NCBI GenBank assembly: GCA_023399055.1
Contig: JAEWQV010000034.1
Coordinates: 310,001 to 374,000, forward strand
DNA from: Bacillota bacterium
GTDB lineage: Bacteria > Bacillota > Clostridia > Lachnospirales > Lachnospiraceae
DNA length: 64,000 nt
Direction: 5' to 3'
The notes beneath the pieces are model-generated. The model saw only the letters and a program-made list of their open reading frames with translations, was not told where the DNA came from and searched no databases. The translations under genes and the position numbers were made by a program. Shown here one piece after another: positions 42,659 through 51,128 of this stretch; positions within the stretch are counted from its first letter, which is position 1, and each line of letters opens with the position of its first letter.

Positions 42659-42715
42659 GAGGATATTAACTTCCACAAATGCACTGTTGGACAGTGTGCG
42701 GAAGCTAGTATCCTC
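42659..42715. repeat. 57-bp two-stage inverted repeat
   Basis: Outer arms GAGGATA/TATCCTC, middle CTTCC/GGAAG and inner GCACTGT/ACAGTG form a nested hairpin just after the GGDEF-EAL stop. The lack of a T-run makes a simple terminator uncertain. Confidence 0.5.
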
Positions 42716-42756
42716 GCTGTTCGATTAGAAAGAGTATATTTTGTAGTAGTCTATAT

Positions 42757-45237
42757 CTAAAATAACGAGCACTGAATGATCAAATCATCTTCTCGAAGAA
42801 CCTCTAACAGAGCTTCTGGATGAAGAGGACGGCTATAAATATAACCCTGAACGATATCACAATGCATTAATCTTAATAGAGCTAACTGGTCTTCCTGTTC
42901 TACACCTTCAGCCACAACCTTGATATCCAGGCTATGAGCTAATTGTATAATGGATTCAGCAATACAGGAATCTTTGTCATTAAAGCAAATATTATCGATG
43001 AAGGACTTATCAATTTTTAAGGTATCAATTGGCATTTTAGTAAGATAATTTAGTGAGGAGTAGCCTGTACCAAAATCATCCAGCGAGATACGAACACCAA
43101 GTTCCTGAAGACTATGCAGGAGTTTAGTGGCATCCATTAAGGAAGATACTAAAGTGCTTTCAGTAATTTCAAGCTCCAAATATTGCGGAGGTAACATGGT
43201 CTCGGTCAATATTTCGGATAATAGGGGAACAAAACCTGGTCGATTGATTTGAACGGAAGAAATATTAACCGATACTGGTCTTGGGGTAATGCCTAAGTCA
43301 ATCATTTTCTTATTAAAGAGACACACCTCACGAATTAACCAGGAGCTTAACTCAATGATTAAGCCACTTTCCTCTGCAATGGGAATAAACTCAACCGGTG
43401 ATATATTACCCAGACGCTCACTGCGGATTCTCATAAGCGCTTCATAGCCGATTACATTATTAGTGCTGATTTCCATTAAAGGCTGATACTGTATGTAGAT
43501 TTCTTTGTTCTCAATGGCATTTCGAAGAATCTCTATGATGATTGTATTTCGATTCAATTCTTCTTCCATCGTCTTATCAAACAAAGTAAATTTGTTTTTA
43601 CCAGTATCCTTTGATTTATACATTGCTATATCAGCATTTTTAATGAGGGCATTTGGCAATAAACCATTCTCTGGGAAGATGGAGATACCGATACTCATAG
43701 AGACATAGACAATCTCACCATCTAAATCAAGTGGATTTTTACATTGTTCAATAATCTGACCTGCAAAGGTAACTGCTTCAGCAGGAGTAACATTTTCTTT
43801 AAATATTAAGAATTCATCGCCACCTGCTCTTGCCAGCATGCCATCAAAACCAATGATGGAGGACAGCAGTTGTGTGGATTTTATAAGTAGCGCATCACCG
43901 TATTCATGACCTAAGGTATCATTAATCGTCTTAAAATTATCCAAATCCACAAAATAAACAGCATGCATATTATTGTCTGTGGAAGATGCCAGAACGGCAT
44001 TGACATATTCAAGAAAGGCAAGCTTATTAGGAAGGCTGGTCAAAGTATCATGATATGCAAGATACTCTATATGATCATAATTCGTACGAAGCTGCTCTTC
44101 ATTCAATAATAACTCTTCATGCATCGATTCCAGGTCGTCATAATTTGTCTTAATAATATGTAACATCTTATTAAAATTCTTTGATAATTCACCAAGCTCA
44201 TTATTGCTTTTAATATTAGACTGCACGGTTAGGTTACCATCGGAGGCGGTTCGCATTGCATCTCTTAAGGCAATGATTGGTGCAGAAAAATTCTTTGAAA
44301 AGATATCAGCAAAAAATAAAATTATAATAAAGGAGGTAATGATAACTACTGCAAATAATATTAATAGAAACCTTGTAATTTCAGTAATCTCTGAAACATC
44401 CTGTTTTAACATAAGTGTCCAGTTAAGACCGGGAAGTACACTGTACCCAAACACCTGTTTTTGACCATCAAAGTAATACTCAAATGCCCCATTATCTTCA
44501 ATGTTACCGAGATTATATTCATTTATAATATGAGCTAATCGATCGGAGCTTATTGTGGTACCAATTAATTGCATATTAGGATGATAAATTATTTTACCAT
44601 TCTGGTCTAGAAGAATGCTATCACCGGACTCACCAATGGATATTGAATTTAAAAAGCCATATAGAAAGGAAATATCAATGGTATTGATAACACAGCCTAT
44701 AATTGATTTGGTTTCTGGATCAACAATTGGAGATCCAATGTCCAAAGTGTAGTGAATTTCGTCATCAATTAAGAGAGGTTTAATTCCGTCGATGCCGACT
44801 GAGGTCGACTTGGTTGAAAAAATATAATCTATCGTAATATTGGATCTTGTGTCGTTTTCAATAATTGATGCATCAGAGCTAGCAACAATCTCATTGTTGG
44901 TATCGTAAACAGAAATACGAATACAATTATCATAACTTTCACACCGGGATTGTAATAAGGAAACTACAGCAGCATGGTCAACTTGGTTTAAAGCCCTGCC
45001 TTCCATTGCAGCATCAATAAGTTCATCCTGAATGGAAATGAGATAGAGTTCACGTTCCTGGGCTTGTATCTTAGCTTCTAGGCCGCTGACGCAATTCTCG
45101 GCGGTTTGCTTAAGATTACCAGTATTGACAGATAGCATCTTATCAGTAAGAAAAACAAGAGCAATAAGAGAAACAAGGATTAGTGGTATCATGGAGGATG
45201 TAATAAGCAATATGTGTAGGGATTTTCTAATAGACAT
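42757..45237 (-). CDS. Membrane GGDEF-EAL protein (c-di-GMP cyclase/phosphodiesterase)
   Basis: An 826-residue protein. The first membrane segment lies near 10-32, the dCache sensor near 35-280, the second segment near 288-312, then HAMP (about 313-370) and a short coiled coil. The GGDEF domain (about 390-550) has an intact AGGDEF. The EAL domain (about 565-815) has YEALMR, DDFGTGYSSL and VAEGVE, so both activities look possible. The direction in vivo depends on the sensor input. An extended -10 lies upstream near 45303. It is transcribed alone. Confidence 0.92.
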   Translation of the reverse strand: MSIRKSLHILLITSSMIPLILVSLIALVFLTDKMLSVNTGNLKQTAENCVSGLEAKIQAQERELYLISIQDELIDAAMEGRALNQVDHAAVVSLLQSRCESYDNCIRISVYDTNNEIVASSDASIIENDTRSNITIDYIFSTKSTSVGIDGIKPLLIDDEIHYTLDIGSPIVDPETKSIIGCVINTIDISFLYGFLNSISIGESGDSILLDQNGKIIYHPNMQLIGTTISSDRLAHIINEYNLGNIEDNGAFEYYFDGQKQVFGYSVLPGLNWTLMLKQDVSEITEITRFLLILFAVVIITSFIIILFFADIFSKNFSAPIIALRDAMRTASDGNLTVQSNIKSNNELGELSKNFNKMLHIIKTNYDDLESMHEELLLNEEQLRTNYDHIEYLAYHDTLTSLPNKLAFLEYVNAVLASSTDNNMHAVYFVDLDNFKTINDTLGHEYGDALLIKSTQLLSSIIGFDGMLARAGGDEFLIFKENVTPAEAVTFAGQIIEQCKNPLDLDGEIVYVSMSIGISIFPENGLLPNALIKNADIAMYKSKDTGKNKFTLFDKTMEEELNRNTIIIEILRNAIENKEIYIQYQPLMEISTNNVIGYEALMRIRSERLGNISPVEFIPIAEESGLIIELSSWLIREVCLFNKKMIDLGITPRPVSVNISSVQINRPGFVPLLSEILTETMLPPQYLELEITESTLVSSLMDATKLLHSLQELGVRISLDDFGTGYSSLNYLTKMPIDTLKIDKSFIDNICFNDKDSCIAESIIQLAHSLDIKVVAEGVEQEDQLALLRLMHCDIVQGYIYSRPLHPEALLEVLREDDLIIQCSLF

Positions 45238-45302
45238 AAGTCAATAACCTCCGACATTAGTGAACATTTCCAAGACAAACAATAGCTGTTAATATTTTAC
45301 CA

Positions 45303-45311
45303 ATTATATCA
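45303..45311 (-). promoter_or_regulatory. Extended -10 promoter of the GGDEF-EAL gene
   Basis: TGATATAAT on the minus strand with a poor -35. The rest of the 45238-45600 gap shows only AT-rich sequence and the divergent tgt promoter. Confidence 0.45.
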
Positions 45312-45486
45312 TAAATATGCAATGCAATTTATAAATTAAGGAATTTCGTGCAAATTCTACATCAACTTCTTGTCTATAATTCACAAATTCATAGTTTATT
45401 CATAAATTAATCTGATAAAAGAGAATCTATTGCTATTAAAAAAGAATTTATAATCATGAATTATTTCTTAAATACTTAGATTTTAG

Positions 45487-45515
45487 TTGAAATGAGGGGC
45501 TTTTAAGGGTATACT
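45487..45515 (+). promoter_or_regulatory. Sigma-A promoter of tgt-yajC
   Basis: TTGAAA (45487-45492), 17-bp spacer, TATACT (45510-45515). Initiation falls near 45522, 80 bp before the tgt ATG. Confidence 0.75.
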
Positions 45516-45600
45516 TTAAATGTTATAAATGGGGCAAGGCATTTTATGGATTTGTCTCATTATAGACGTTAACAGCGTGAGAAAGCAGGATATATTAAAA

Positions 45601-46734
45601 ATGTATAAATTGATTGCAGAGGATGGCAGTGCCAAAAGCGGCGAATTTACTACTGTCCATGGAACAATACAGACCCCGGTATTTATGAATGTTGGTACGA
45701 CAGCCGCAATTAAAGGAGCGGTTTCCACAGCTGATCTTCAGGAAATAGGTACCCAGGTTGAATTATCGAATACCTATCATCTTCATGTTAGACCAGGTGA
45801 TAAAATTGTAAAGCAACTAGGTGGTCTTCATAAGTTTATGGTATGGGACAAACCTATTTTAACAGATTCCGGTGGTTTTCAGGTCTTTTCCCTGGCAGGT
45901 CTTCGTAAAATTAAAGAAGAAGGGGTATATTTTAGCTCCCATATTGATGGTCGTAAGATATTCATGGGACCGGAAGAGAGTATGCAGATTCAGTCAAATC
46001 TGGCATCTACCATAGCGATGGCATTTGATGAATGCCCACCTCATCCTGCTACCAGAGAATATATGCAAAATTCAGTTGACCGAACCACTAGATGGCTTCT
46101 ACGTTGTAAGAACGAGATGGATCGTTTAAATGGCCTTGAGGATACCATTAATCCACACCAAATGTTGTTCGGAATTAATCAGGGTGGAACCTTTGAAGAT
46201 ATAAGAATTGAACATGCTAAACGTATTTCCGAATTGGAACTTAATGGCTATGCTCTTGGAGGGTTGGCAGTTGGGGAAAGTCATTCGGAAATGTATCGCA
46301 TAATTGAAGAGACTGTCCCATATTTACCCAGAAGAAAACCTGTGTATTTAATGGGTGTAGGAACACCAGCGAACATTCTTGAAGCGGTGGACCGCGGGGT
46401 CGATTTCTTTGACTGTGTGTACCCGACCCGTAACGGCAGACACGGACATGCATATACCGGCTACGGTAAGATGAATATGTTAAATGCGAAATATGAACTT
46501 GATGAACGCCCCATTGAAGAAGGTTGTGGCTGTCCGGCTTGTAAGCATTATAGCAGAGCCTATATCAGACATCTGTTAAAGGCAAAGGAGATGCTTGGTA
46601 TGCGTCTTTTAGTACTTCATAATCTGTACTTCTATAATCATATGATGGAGGAGATTAGAGAAGCCATCCGTGCAGGTCGTTATAAGGAGTATAAGAAGCA
46701 AAAGTTAGAAGGATTTGTTAGAAGCGAGGACTAG
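45601..46734 (+). CDS. tgt: tRNA-guanine transglycosylase
   Basis: A 377-residue enzyme that exchanges G34 for preQ1 in tRNAs with GUN anticodons, leading to queuosine. The substrate pocket is ILTDSGGFQVFS. The nucleophilic Asp is in DFFDCVYPTRNGRHG, and the zinc site in GCGCPACKHYSRAY plus the His of VLHN. The start at ATG 45601 gives the family N-terminus MYKLIAEDG. An in-frame ATG at 45529 would add an unlikely extension. The ribosome site GCAGGA is modest. yajC follows 87 bp later, a common neighbour. Confidence 0.95.
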   Translation: MYKLIAEDGSAKSGEFTTVHGTIQTPVFMNVGTTAAIKGAVSTADLQEIGTQVELSNTYHLHVRPGDKIVKQLGGLHKFMVWDKPILTDSGGFQVFSLAGLRKIKEEGVYFSSHIDGRKIFMGPEESMQIQSNLASTIAMAFDECPPHPATREYMQNSVDRTTRWLLRCKNEMDRLNGLEDTINPHQMLFGINQGGTFEDIRIEHAKRISELELNGYALGGLAVGESHSEMYRIIEETVPYLPRRKPVYLMGVGTPANILEAVDRGVDFFDCVYPTRNGRHGHAYTGYGKMNMLNAKYELDERPIEEGCGCPACKHYSRAYIRHLLKAKEMLGMRLLVLHNLYFYNHMMEEIREAIRAGRYKEYKKQKLEGFVRSED

Positions 46735-46821
46735 TGCGCAATCTTGTCTTAAATTATGACGAGTGCACGCCGAAAGCGATAACATTGAATTATAGAAATT
46801 ATTATTCAGGAGGTTTTAAAC

Positions 46822-47154
46822 ATGAATCATCTTATATTATTAACAGGTGAAACAACACAAGCTGGCGGTGGAAGCTCCATGCTAATTCTGGTAGGTCAGA
46901 TTGCAGTACTTGGTCTTTTACTCTACTTCATGCTGATCCGTCCACAGAAAAAGCAACAGAAAAAAATGCAGGCATTACTTTCTACAGTAGCTTCTGGTGA
47001 CAGTGTATTGACATCTGGCGGATTTTACGGTGTTGTAATCGACGTTATGGATGAAATCGTTATTGTAGAGTTTGGTAACAATAAGAACTGCCGTATTCCA
47101 ATGAAGAAGAGTGCAATCGTTGAAATTGAGAAACCAAATACAGAAAAAGCCTAG
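46822..47154 (+). CDS. yajC: Preprotein translocase accessory subunit YajC
   Basis: A 110-residue membrane protein that associates with SecDF. One membrane segment lies at about 20-41 (LILVGQIAVLGLLLYFML), followed by the signature IRPQKKQQKK and the GDSVLTSGGFYG fold. CAGGAGG precedes the ATG. It lies downstream of tgt, as in many bacteria. Confidence 0.94.
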   Translation: MNHLILLTGETTQAGGGSSMLILVGQIAVLGLLLYFMLIRPQKKQQKKMQALLSTVASGDSVLTSGGFYGVVIDVMDEIVIVEFGNNKNCRIPMKKSAIVEIEKPNTEKA

Positions 47155-47174
47155 TTAGATATTGTACGAGGAAC

Positions 47175-47252
47175 GACAGAACGGGTAATTACTTCCTACA
47201 CACACAGATTGAAAGACATGTTGTATTTTAGGAAGTAATTACCCGTTCTGTC
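47175..47252. repeat. 24-bp perfect stem with 30-nt loop
   Basis: Arms 47175-47198 and 47229-47252 match without error between convergent yajC and asnB. It can act as a bidirectional terminator although T-runs are absent. Confidence 0.6.
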
Positions 47253-47355
47253 TGTCTATGAATAAATAAATGAAACTTTATCTTTTGGTTTGACGAAAAG
47301 ATTAAAGATAAGTGGTTCTGCCAGTAACTGTTCCTAGTATGCTATATTAAGCAAT

Positions 47356-49206
47356 TTATATCAGTTCTATCTTATATTTCTCCAGCCAGTAATTGACCTG
47401 TAATAGATAAGCAATCAATTGCGGCCCAGCCATTAATTGGCCGTACCAAGGCTTTCCATAATCGGAAGGGGAGGCTAAGAAGGTCTTTACTTTGTTGGTA
47501 TCCAGCAGGGATTTTATTGGAGCATTTGAATCAGAGAGTACATCTAAAAGACGATTACCCAGCAATTTTTCATATTCTGGATGATAGGTCTTAGGATAGG
47601 GGCTCTTTTTTCGATATAGGATTTCATCTGGTACAAGACCTTTTCCGGCATCCCGCAGCAGACCCTTCACAACTCCGTTTGGACTCTTCATTTCCCAGGG
47701 AACATTCCATACATATTCAACAATTCTATGATCCGCAAAAGGAACCCTTGCTTCTAACCCGGTGGACATGCTGCAGCGATCCATACGGTCCAGTAAAGTT
47801 ACCATGAACCATTTGAGGTTTAGATAAGCAATTTCACGTCTTCTTGCTTCTAATTTATTTTCACCAGGGAGTCGTGGAACTTCAGAGATAGATTTCTCAT
47901 AGGCTGCCCTTACATAGGCATCTAGGTCAACCTTTGAAAGCAAGTCTTGTGAGAGTAAGAGCTTCCTGGTTTCCATATTTCTTGCCCAGGGGAAGGTGTC
48001 AGCGTCCATTAGTTCTGGCTTATGAAACCAGGGATAACCTCCAAAGATTTCGTCCGCACATTCTCCGGTCAGAGTAACCTTAGTATTAGCAGCGACCTTT
48101 TTACAGAAATAAAGTAGAGAGGATTCAACGTCCGCCATATTTGGGAGATCCCTTGCATCGACTGCTTGATAAAGATGATCGGCAAGATCAAAATTATCGC
48201 ATTCCAGATAAGTGTGCTTGCTGCCAACATGATCTTTCATAATATCTACATAAGGACGGTCCTGTGAAGGTTGGAAGGAATTGGATTTAAAATTCTTTTC
48301 ATTATCTTTAAAATCAAAGGAATAGGTTTCGATCTGCTTACCAAGTTTACCAAGTTCTTTTGCACAAATGGCTGTAACAAGACTTGAATCTAAGCCACCA
48401 GATAAGAAAGTACAGATTGGAATATCAGAAATCATCTGGCGTTTTACAGCATCATAAACCAAAAATGAGGTTTTATCTACGGTCTCCTCGTAGGAATCCA
48501 GATGCGGGGCACTAATAAGATTCCAATAAGTATTCTTATGAATGCCTCTTTCATTAAAAATAAGCAGGCTACCAGCCAGTACTTCATGGATATTCTTAAA
48601 AACACCACTGCCATACGATTTTGCCGGGCCGAGACCAAAGATTTCACTCAATCCATCCGCATCAATTTGTGCTTTCACTCCTGGATATTGTAAGAGTGCC
48701 TTTATCTCTGAGCCAAAAATTAAAGTTCCGTCCTGTATCGTATAAAATAATGGCTTTACTCCAAAACGATCTCTTGCTAATAAAAGTGTTCGGTTGCATT
48801 CATCCCAGATTGCAAAGGAGAAGATACCATTTAATTCTTTTACAAACTCGATGCCAAAGGCCATGTAGCCCACCAAAATAACTTCAGTGTCACTATGGGA
48901 TTTAAACAGATATCCCATTCGAAGTAAGTTATCTCTTAGTTCCGCTGTATTATATAACTCTCCATTGTAGACAATTGTATAAGAACAGCCAAACTTCTCG
49001 CGGGTCATTGGCTGATGACCACGACTTAAATCAATGATGGATAATCTCGTATGTGCCAGGCCGGTCTGAGCGTAAAGTTTAACGTCATCAGCATCCGGAC
49101 CTCGATGTTTTAAGGACAGCTTCATATTGTTTAGTATCTCGAGCCATTTGCCCTCTTCATTCGTGTAATCAGCCCTACAGTTACTAAAACCGGCTATTCC
49201 ACACAT
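47356..49206 (-). CDS. asnB: Asparagine synthase, glutamine-hydrolysing
   Basis: A 616-residue enzyme that makes asparagine from aspartate, glutamine and ATP. The start is set at ATG 49206 because the processed N-terminus must expose Cys2 (MCGIAGF), and GGAGG lies 6 nt before it. The frame upstream to 49260 is not needed. The glutaminase domain has LKHRGPDADD and YNGELYN. The synthetase domain has the ATP loop FLSGGLDSSLV, and EARVPFADHR near the C-terminus. Together with AspS2 it bears on the two routes to asparagine or Asn-tRNA. Confidence 0.95.
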   Translation of the reverse strand: MCGIAGFSNCRADYTNEEGKWLEILNNMKLSLKHRGPDADDVKLYAQTGLAHTRLSIIDLSRGHQPMTREKFGCSYTIVYNGELYNTAELRDNLLRMGYLFKSHSDTEVILVGYMAFGIEFVKELNGIFSFAIWDECNRTLLLARDRFGVKPLFYTIQDGTLIFGSEIKALLQYPGVKAQIDADGLSEIFGLGPAKSYGSGVFKNIHEVLAGSLLIFNERGIHKNTYWNLISAPHLDSYEETVDKTSFLVYDAVKRQMISDIPICTFLSGGLDSSLVTAICAKELGKLGKQIETYSFDFKDNEKNFKSNSFQPSQDRPYVDIMKDHVGSKHTYLECDNFDLADHLYQAVDARDLPNMADVESSLLYFCKKVAANTKVTLTGECADEIFGGYPWFHKPELMDADTFPWARNMETRKLLLSQDLLSKVDLDAYVRAAYEKSISEVPRLPGENKLEARRREIAYLNLKWFMVTLLDRMDRCSMSTGLEARVPFADHRIVEYVWNVPWEMKSPNGVVKGLLRDAGKGLVPDEILYRKKSPYPKTYHPEYEKLLGNRLLDVLSDSNAPIKSLLDTNKVKTFLASPSDYGKPWYGQLMAGPQLIAYLLQVNYWLEKYKIELI

Positions 49207-49326
49207 AAAAATCCTCCATTCTTGTATAAAACTATGGATTGAATGAAACTCACATAGCATTTTTTTACTAAGAGCATTAATTACTCTTCGCCATTAACAT
49301 ATATTTTTGTAGTGCATTTATAAGGA

Positions 49327-49360
49327 AGGGAGCCCTTCCTATGATAGATTAAGCTCCCTT
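49327..49360 (-). terminator. Probable terminator of spoVFB
   Basis: AAGGGAGC (49327-49334) pairs with GCTCCCTT (49353-49360), with an alternative inner AGGAAGGG/CCCTTCCT stem. It is 29 bp after the spoVFB stop. The T-run is short. Confidence 0.4.
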
Positions 49361-49388
49361 GCTTTCAAAGTTATTGAAATGCTGGTGT

Positions 49389-49976
49389 TTACAATGGTGC
49401 CAGCATAATTGGCTGTAACTGTCGGCCGTCTAACGCTTCCTCTAAGGTTGGCAGAATTAGATCAAAGTGTGCAACCATGGAATTTGGTTTTCCTTTATAG
49501 TTATCCTGACCAAGTGGAACAAAATACACATTTTTTGCATTTATTAACAAGCCAATGTTTTTAAGATTGTTGCTTAAAGCATCATTGGTAGAGACTGCAA
49601 TTACCAATGGTCTTCCGTTTCGAAGAAGTCCTTTGGCAGCCATAAGCACAGCGGAGTCAGTTATTGCATTTGCCATCTTAGCGAGAGTGTTACCAGTACA
49701 TGGGGCAATAACAATGATATCTAACGTGTTACTGGGACCTAATCTTTCTGCTTCCACGATGGTAGTGATAGGCTCATTTCCTGTTAACTCCCGTGCTCTT
49801 TGAAGAAAGTCTTGTGCTTTACCAAATCTGGTGTCCGTGGTTTGAGAGCGTTCGGAGAAAATAGTATATACATTGGCACCCTCCTTCTGAAGACGTTCTA
49901 TCTCGGGGTAAATTTTATCAAAGGTGCAATAGGAGCCGGTGAAGGCAACTCCCACGTTTTTTCCACGTAAATTCAT
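49389..49976 (-). CDS. spoVFB: Dipicolinate synthase subunit B
   Basis: A flavoprotein-fold subunit of 195 residues that, with SpoVFA, makes dipicolinic acid from dihydrodipicolinate in the mother cell. It has the N-terminal GVAFTGSYCTF, the IVIAPCTGNTLAKMANAITD core and LVIAVSTNDALS. The ATG begins at the base right after the spoVFA stop, so translation is coupled. Dipicolinate gives spores heat resistance, which shows that the organism sporulates. Confidence 0.93.
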   Translation of the reverse strand: MNLRGKNVGVAFTGSYCTFDKIYPEIERLQKEGANVYTIFSERSQTTDTRFGKAQDFLQRARELTGNEPITTIVEAERLGPSNTLDIIVIAPCTGNTLAKMANAITDSAVLMAAKGLLRNGRPLVIAVSTNDALSNNLKNIGLLINAKNVYFVPLGQDNYKGKPNSMVAHFDLILPTLEEALDGRQLQPIMLAPL

Positions 49977-50849
49977 CTAATCACTTCTTTCTTTTATAAA
50001 CGAATCAATTTCTGTCACTAAAATATCAGCGGAGGTTCTAGGGGAAACCTTTCCTGGGAGGCCAAGACAAAGTTTAGCATGAAGATTATGTTTTAGAGCA
50101 TATTCATAATCAATACCTCCAGGAGCAGAGGCTATATCAATAATTGTCACATCCTTTGGGACCTGGGATAACATACTCTGATCCAGAACGAGCGCTGGAA
50201 TCGTATTAAAAATAAAAGGACAGGAGGGTAATATACTCCTGATCTCGGATAACAGTATTGTCTTTAATCCAGCAGCTTCTGCACAGGCTAAAGCTTCTGG
50301 AGAACGAGCAGCTATAATAACATTCGCGTCAAGACCTTTTAATTTGTCTGCAAGGACCTTTGCACAGCGACCATAACCGAGAATAAGACAGTTATTTCCA
50401 TGAAGGTTAATAGGACTGTCCTTGATTGCTTCCATAATACTGCCCTCAGCAGTTGCAATTGCATTTAGTATTGTAATTTTTTCGTCTTTCATAAGATCAT
50501 AAAATGGGATACCTTTTTTCTCGCACTGCGATACGATTGTTTCTGGCAGGATACCAGCAATCAGAATATGCTTCTTGGTCAGGCTATTTGCTAGCATAGA
50601 GGTATTTAATTCCATTGTGTTCGCACTGGCAATTGAGACCAGGTCTCTGGTTAAGGGGATTGGTCCAATGAGAACATTGCATTGAGTAAATAATTCTTCG
50701 GGGGTTTCAAGAGAAGTGCAATTTGAGTGGTGTACAGGTTCCTTTATTTTATACGTATATACACGATAACCTAAGTTACAGAAACGTTCTGCCATATAGA
50801 CCTGTCGCTGATCTCCGCCAAAGATACCAAGATCGAATCGCATTGACAT
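49977..50849 (-). CDS. spoVFA: Dipicolinate synthase subunit A
   Basis: A 290-residue NAD(P)-binding subunit of dipicolinate synthase. It has an N-terminal GIFGGDQRQVYMAERF and a Rossmann motif CLILGYGRCAKVLADKLKG (about 150-168), then IIDIASAPGGIDYE. GGAG lies 8 nt before the first ATG. A later ATG at 50843 is less well spaced. A sigma-K-like promoter stands 32 bp upstream. It forms a two-gene operon with spoVFB. Confidence 0.93.
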   Translation of the reverse strand: MSMRFDLGIFGGDQRQVYMAERFCNLGYRVYTYKIKEPVHHSNCTSLETPEELFTQCNVLIGPIPLTRDLVSIASANTMELNTSMLANSLTKKHILIAGILPETIVSQCEKKGIPFYDLMKDEKITILNAIATAEGSIMEAIKDSPINLHGNNCLILGYGRCAKVLADKLKGLDANVIIAARSPEALACAEAAGLKTILLSEIRSILPSCPFIFNTIPALVLDQSMLSQVPKDVTIIDIASAPGGIDYEYALKHNLHAKLCLGLPGKVSPRTSADILVTEIDSFIKERSD

Positions 50850-50880
50850 TTAGTTCACTCCTTTATGCCACATTATATGA

Positions 50881-50909
50881 TATTTTATGTTGGATGTGAC
50901 ATAAGGTGC
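50881..50909 (-). promoter_or_regulatory. Sigma-K-like promoter of spoVFAB
   Basis: On the minus strand GCACC (50905-50909), 15-bp spacer, CATAAAATA (50881-50889). This matches the sigma-K pattern (GCAC near -35, CATANNNTA at -10). spoVF is a sigma-K gene in Bacillus. Confidence 0.65.
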
Positions 50910-51128
50910 CATGTGTACAAATAGTTCGTTTAGTACTATGAAGTGGTATTTCAACATGGATTAAATTGAATTTAAAAATTATCCTTAGAAACAAGCTTTT
51001 AGTAATAATTTATTAAATAATCGCCTTGGTGCTGAACTGTTACAAATTTTTATAATTTTTTGTTGAAAAATGGCGAATAAAAACCCCTCTCTTTTTGTAA
51101 AATAAAAGAATAGAAGGAGGGTAAAAAT

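Noticed and set aside
47356..49206. Asparagine-synthetase-like gene as the cyclase of the lasso-like cluster
   Set aside because: It is a full-length AsnB with N-terminal glutaminase Cys2, lies about 9 kb away on the other strand, and is separated from the cluster by spoVF and opp.
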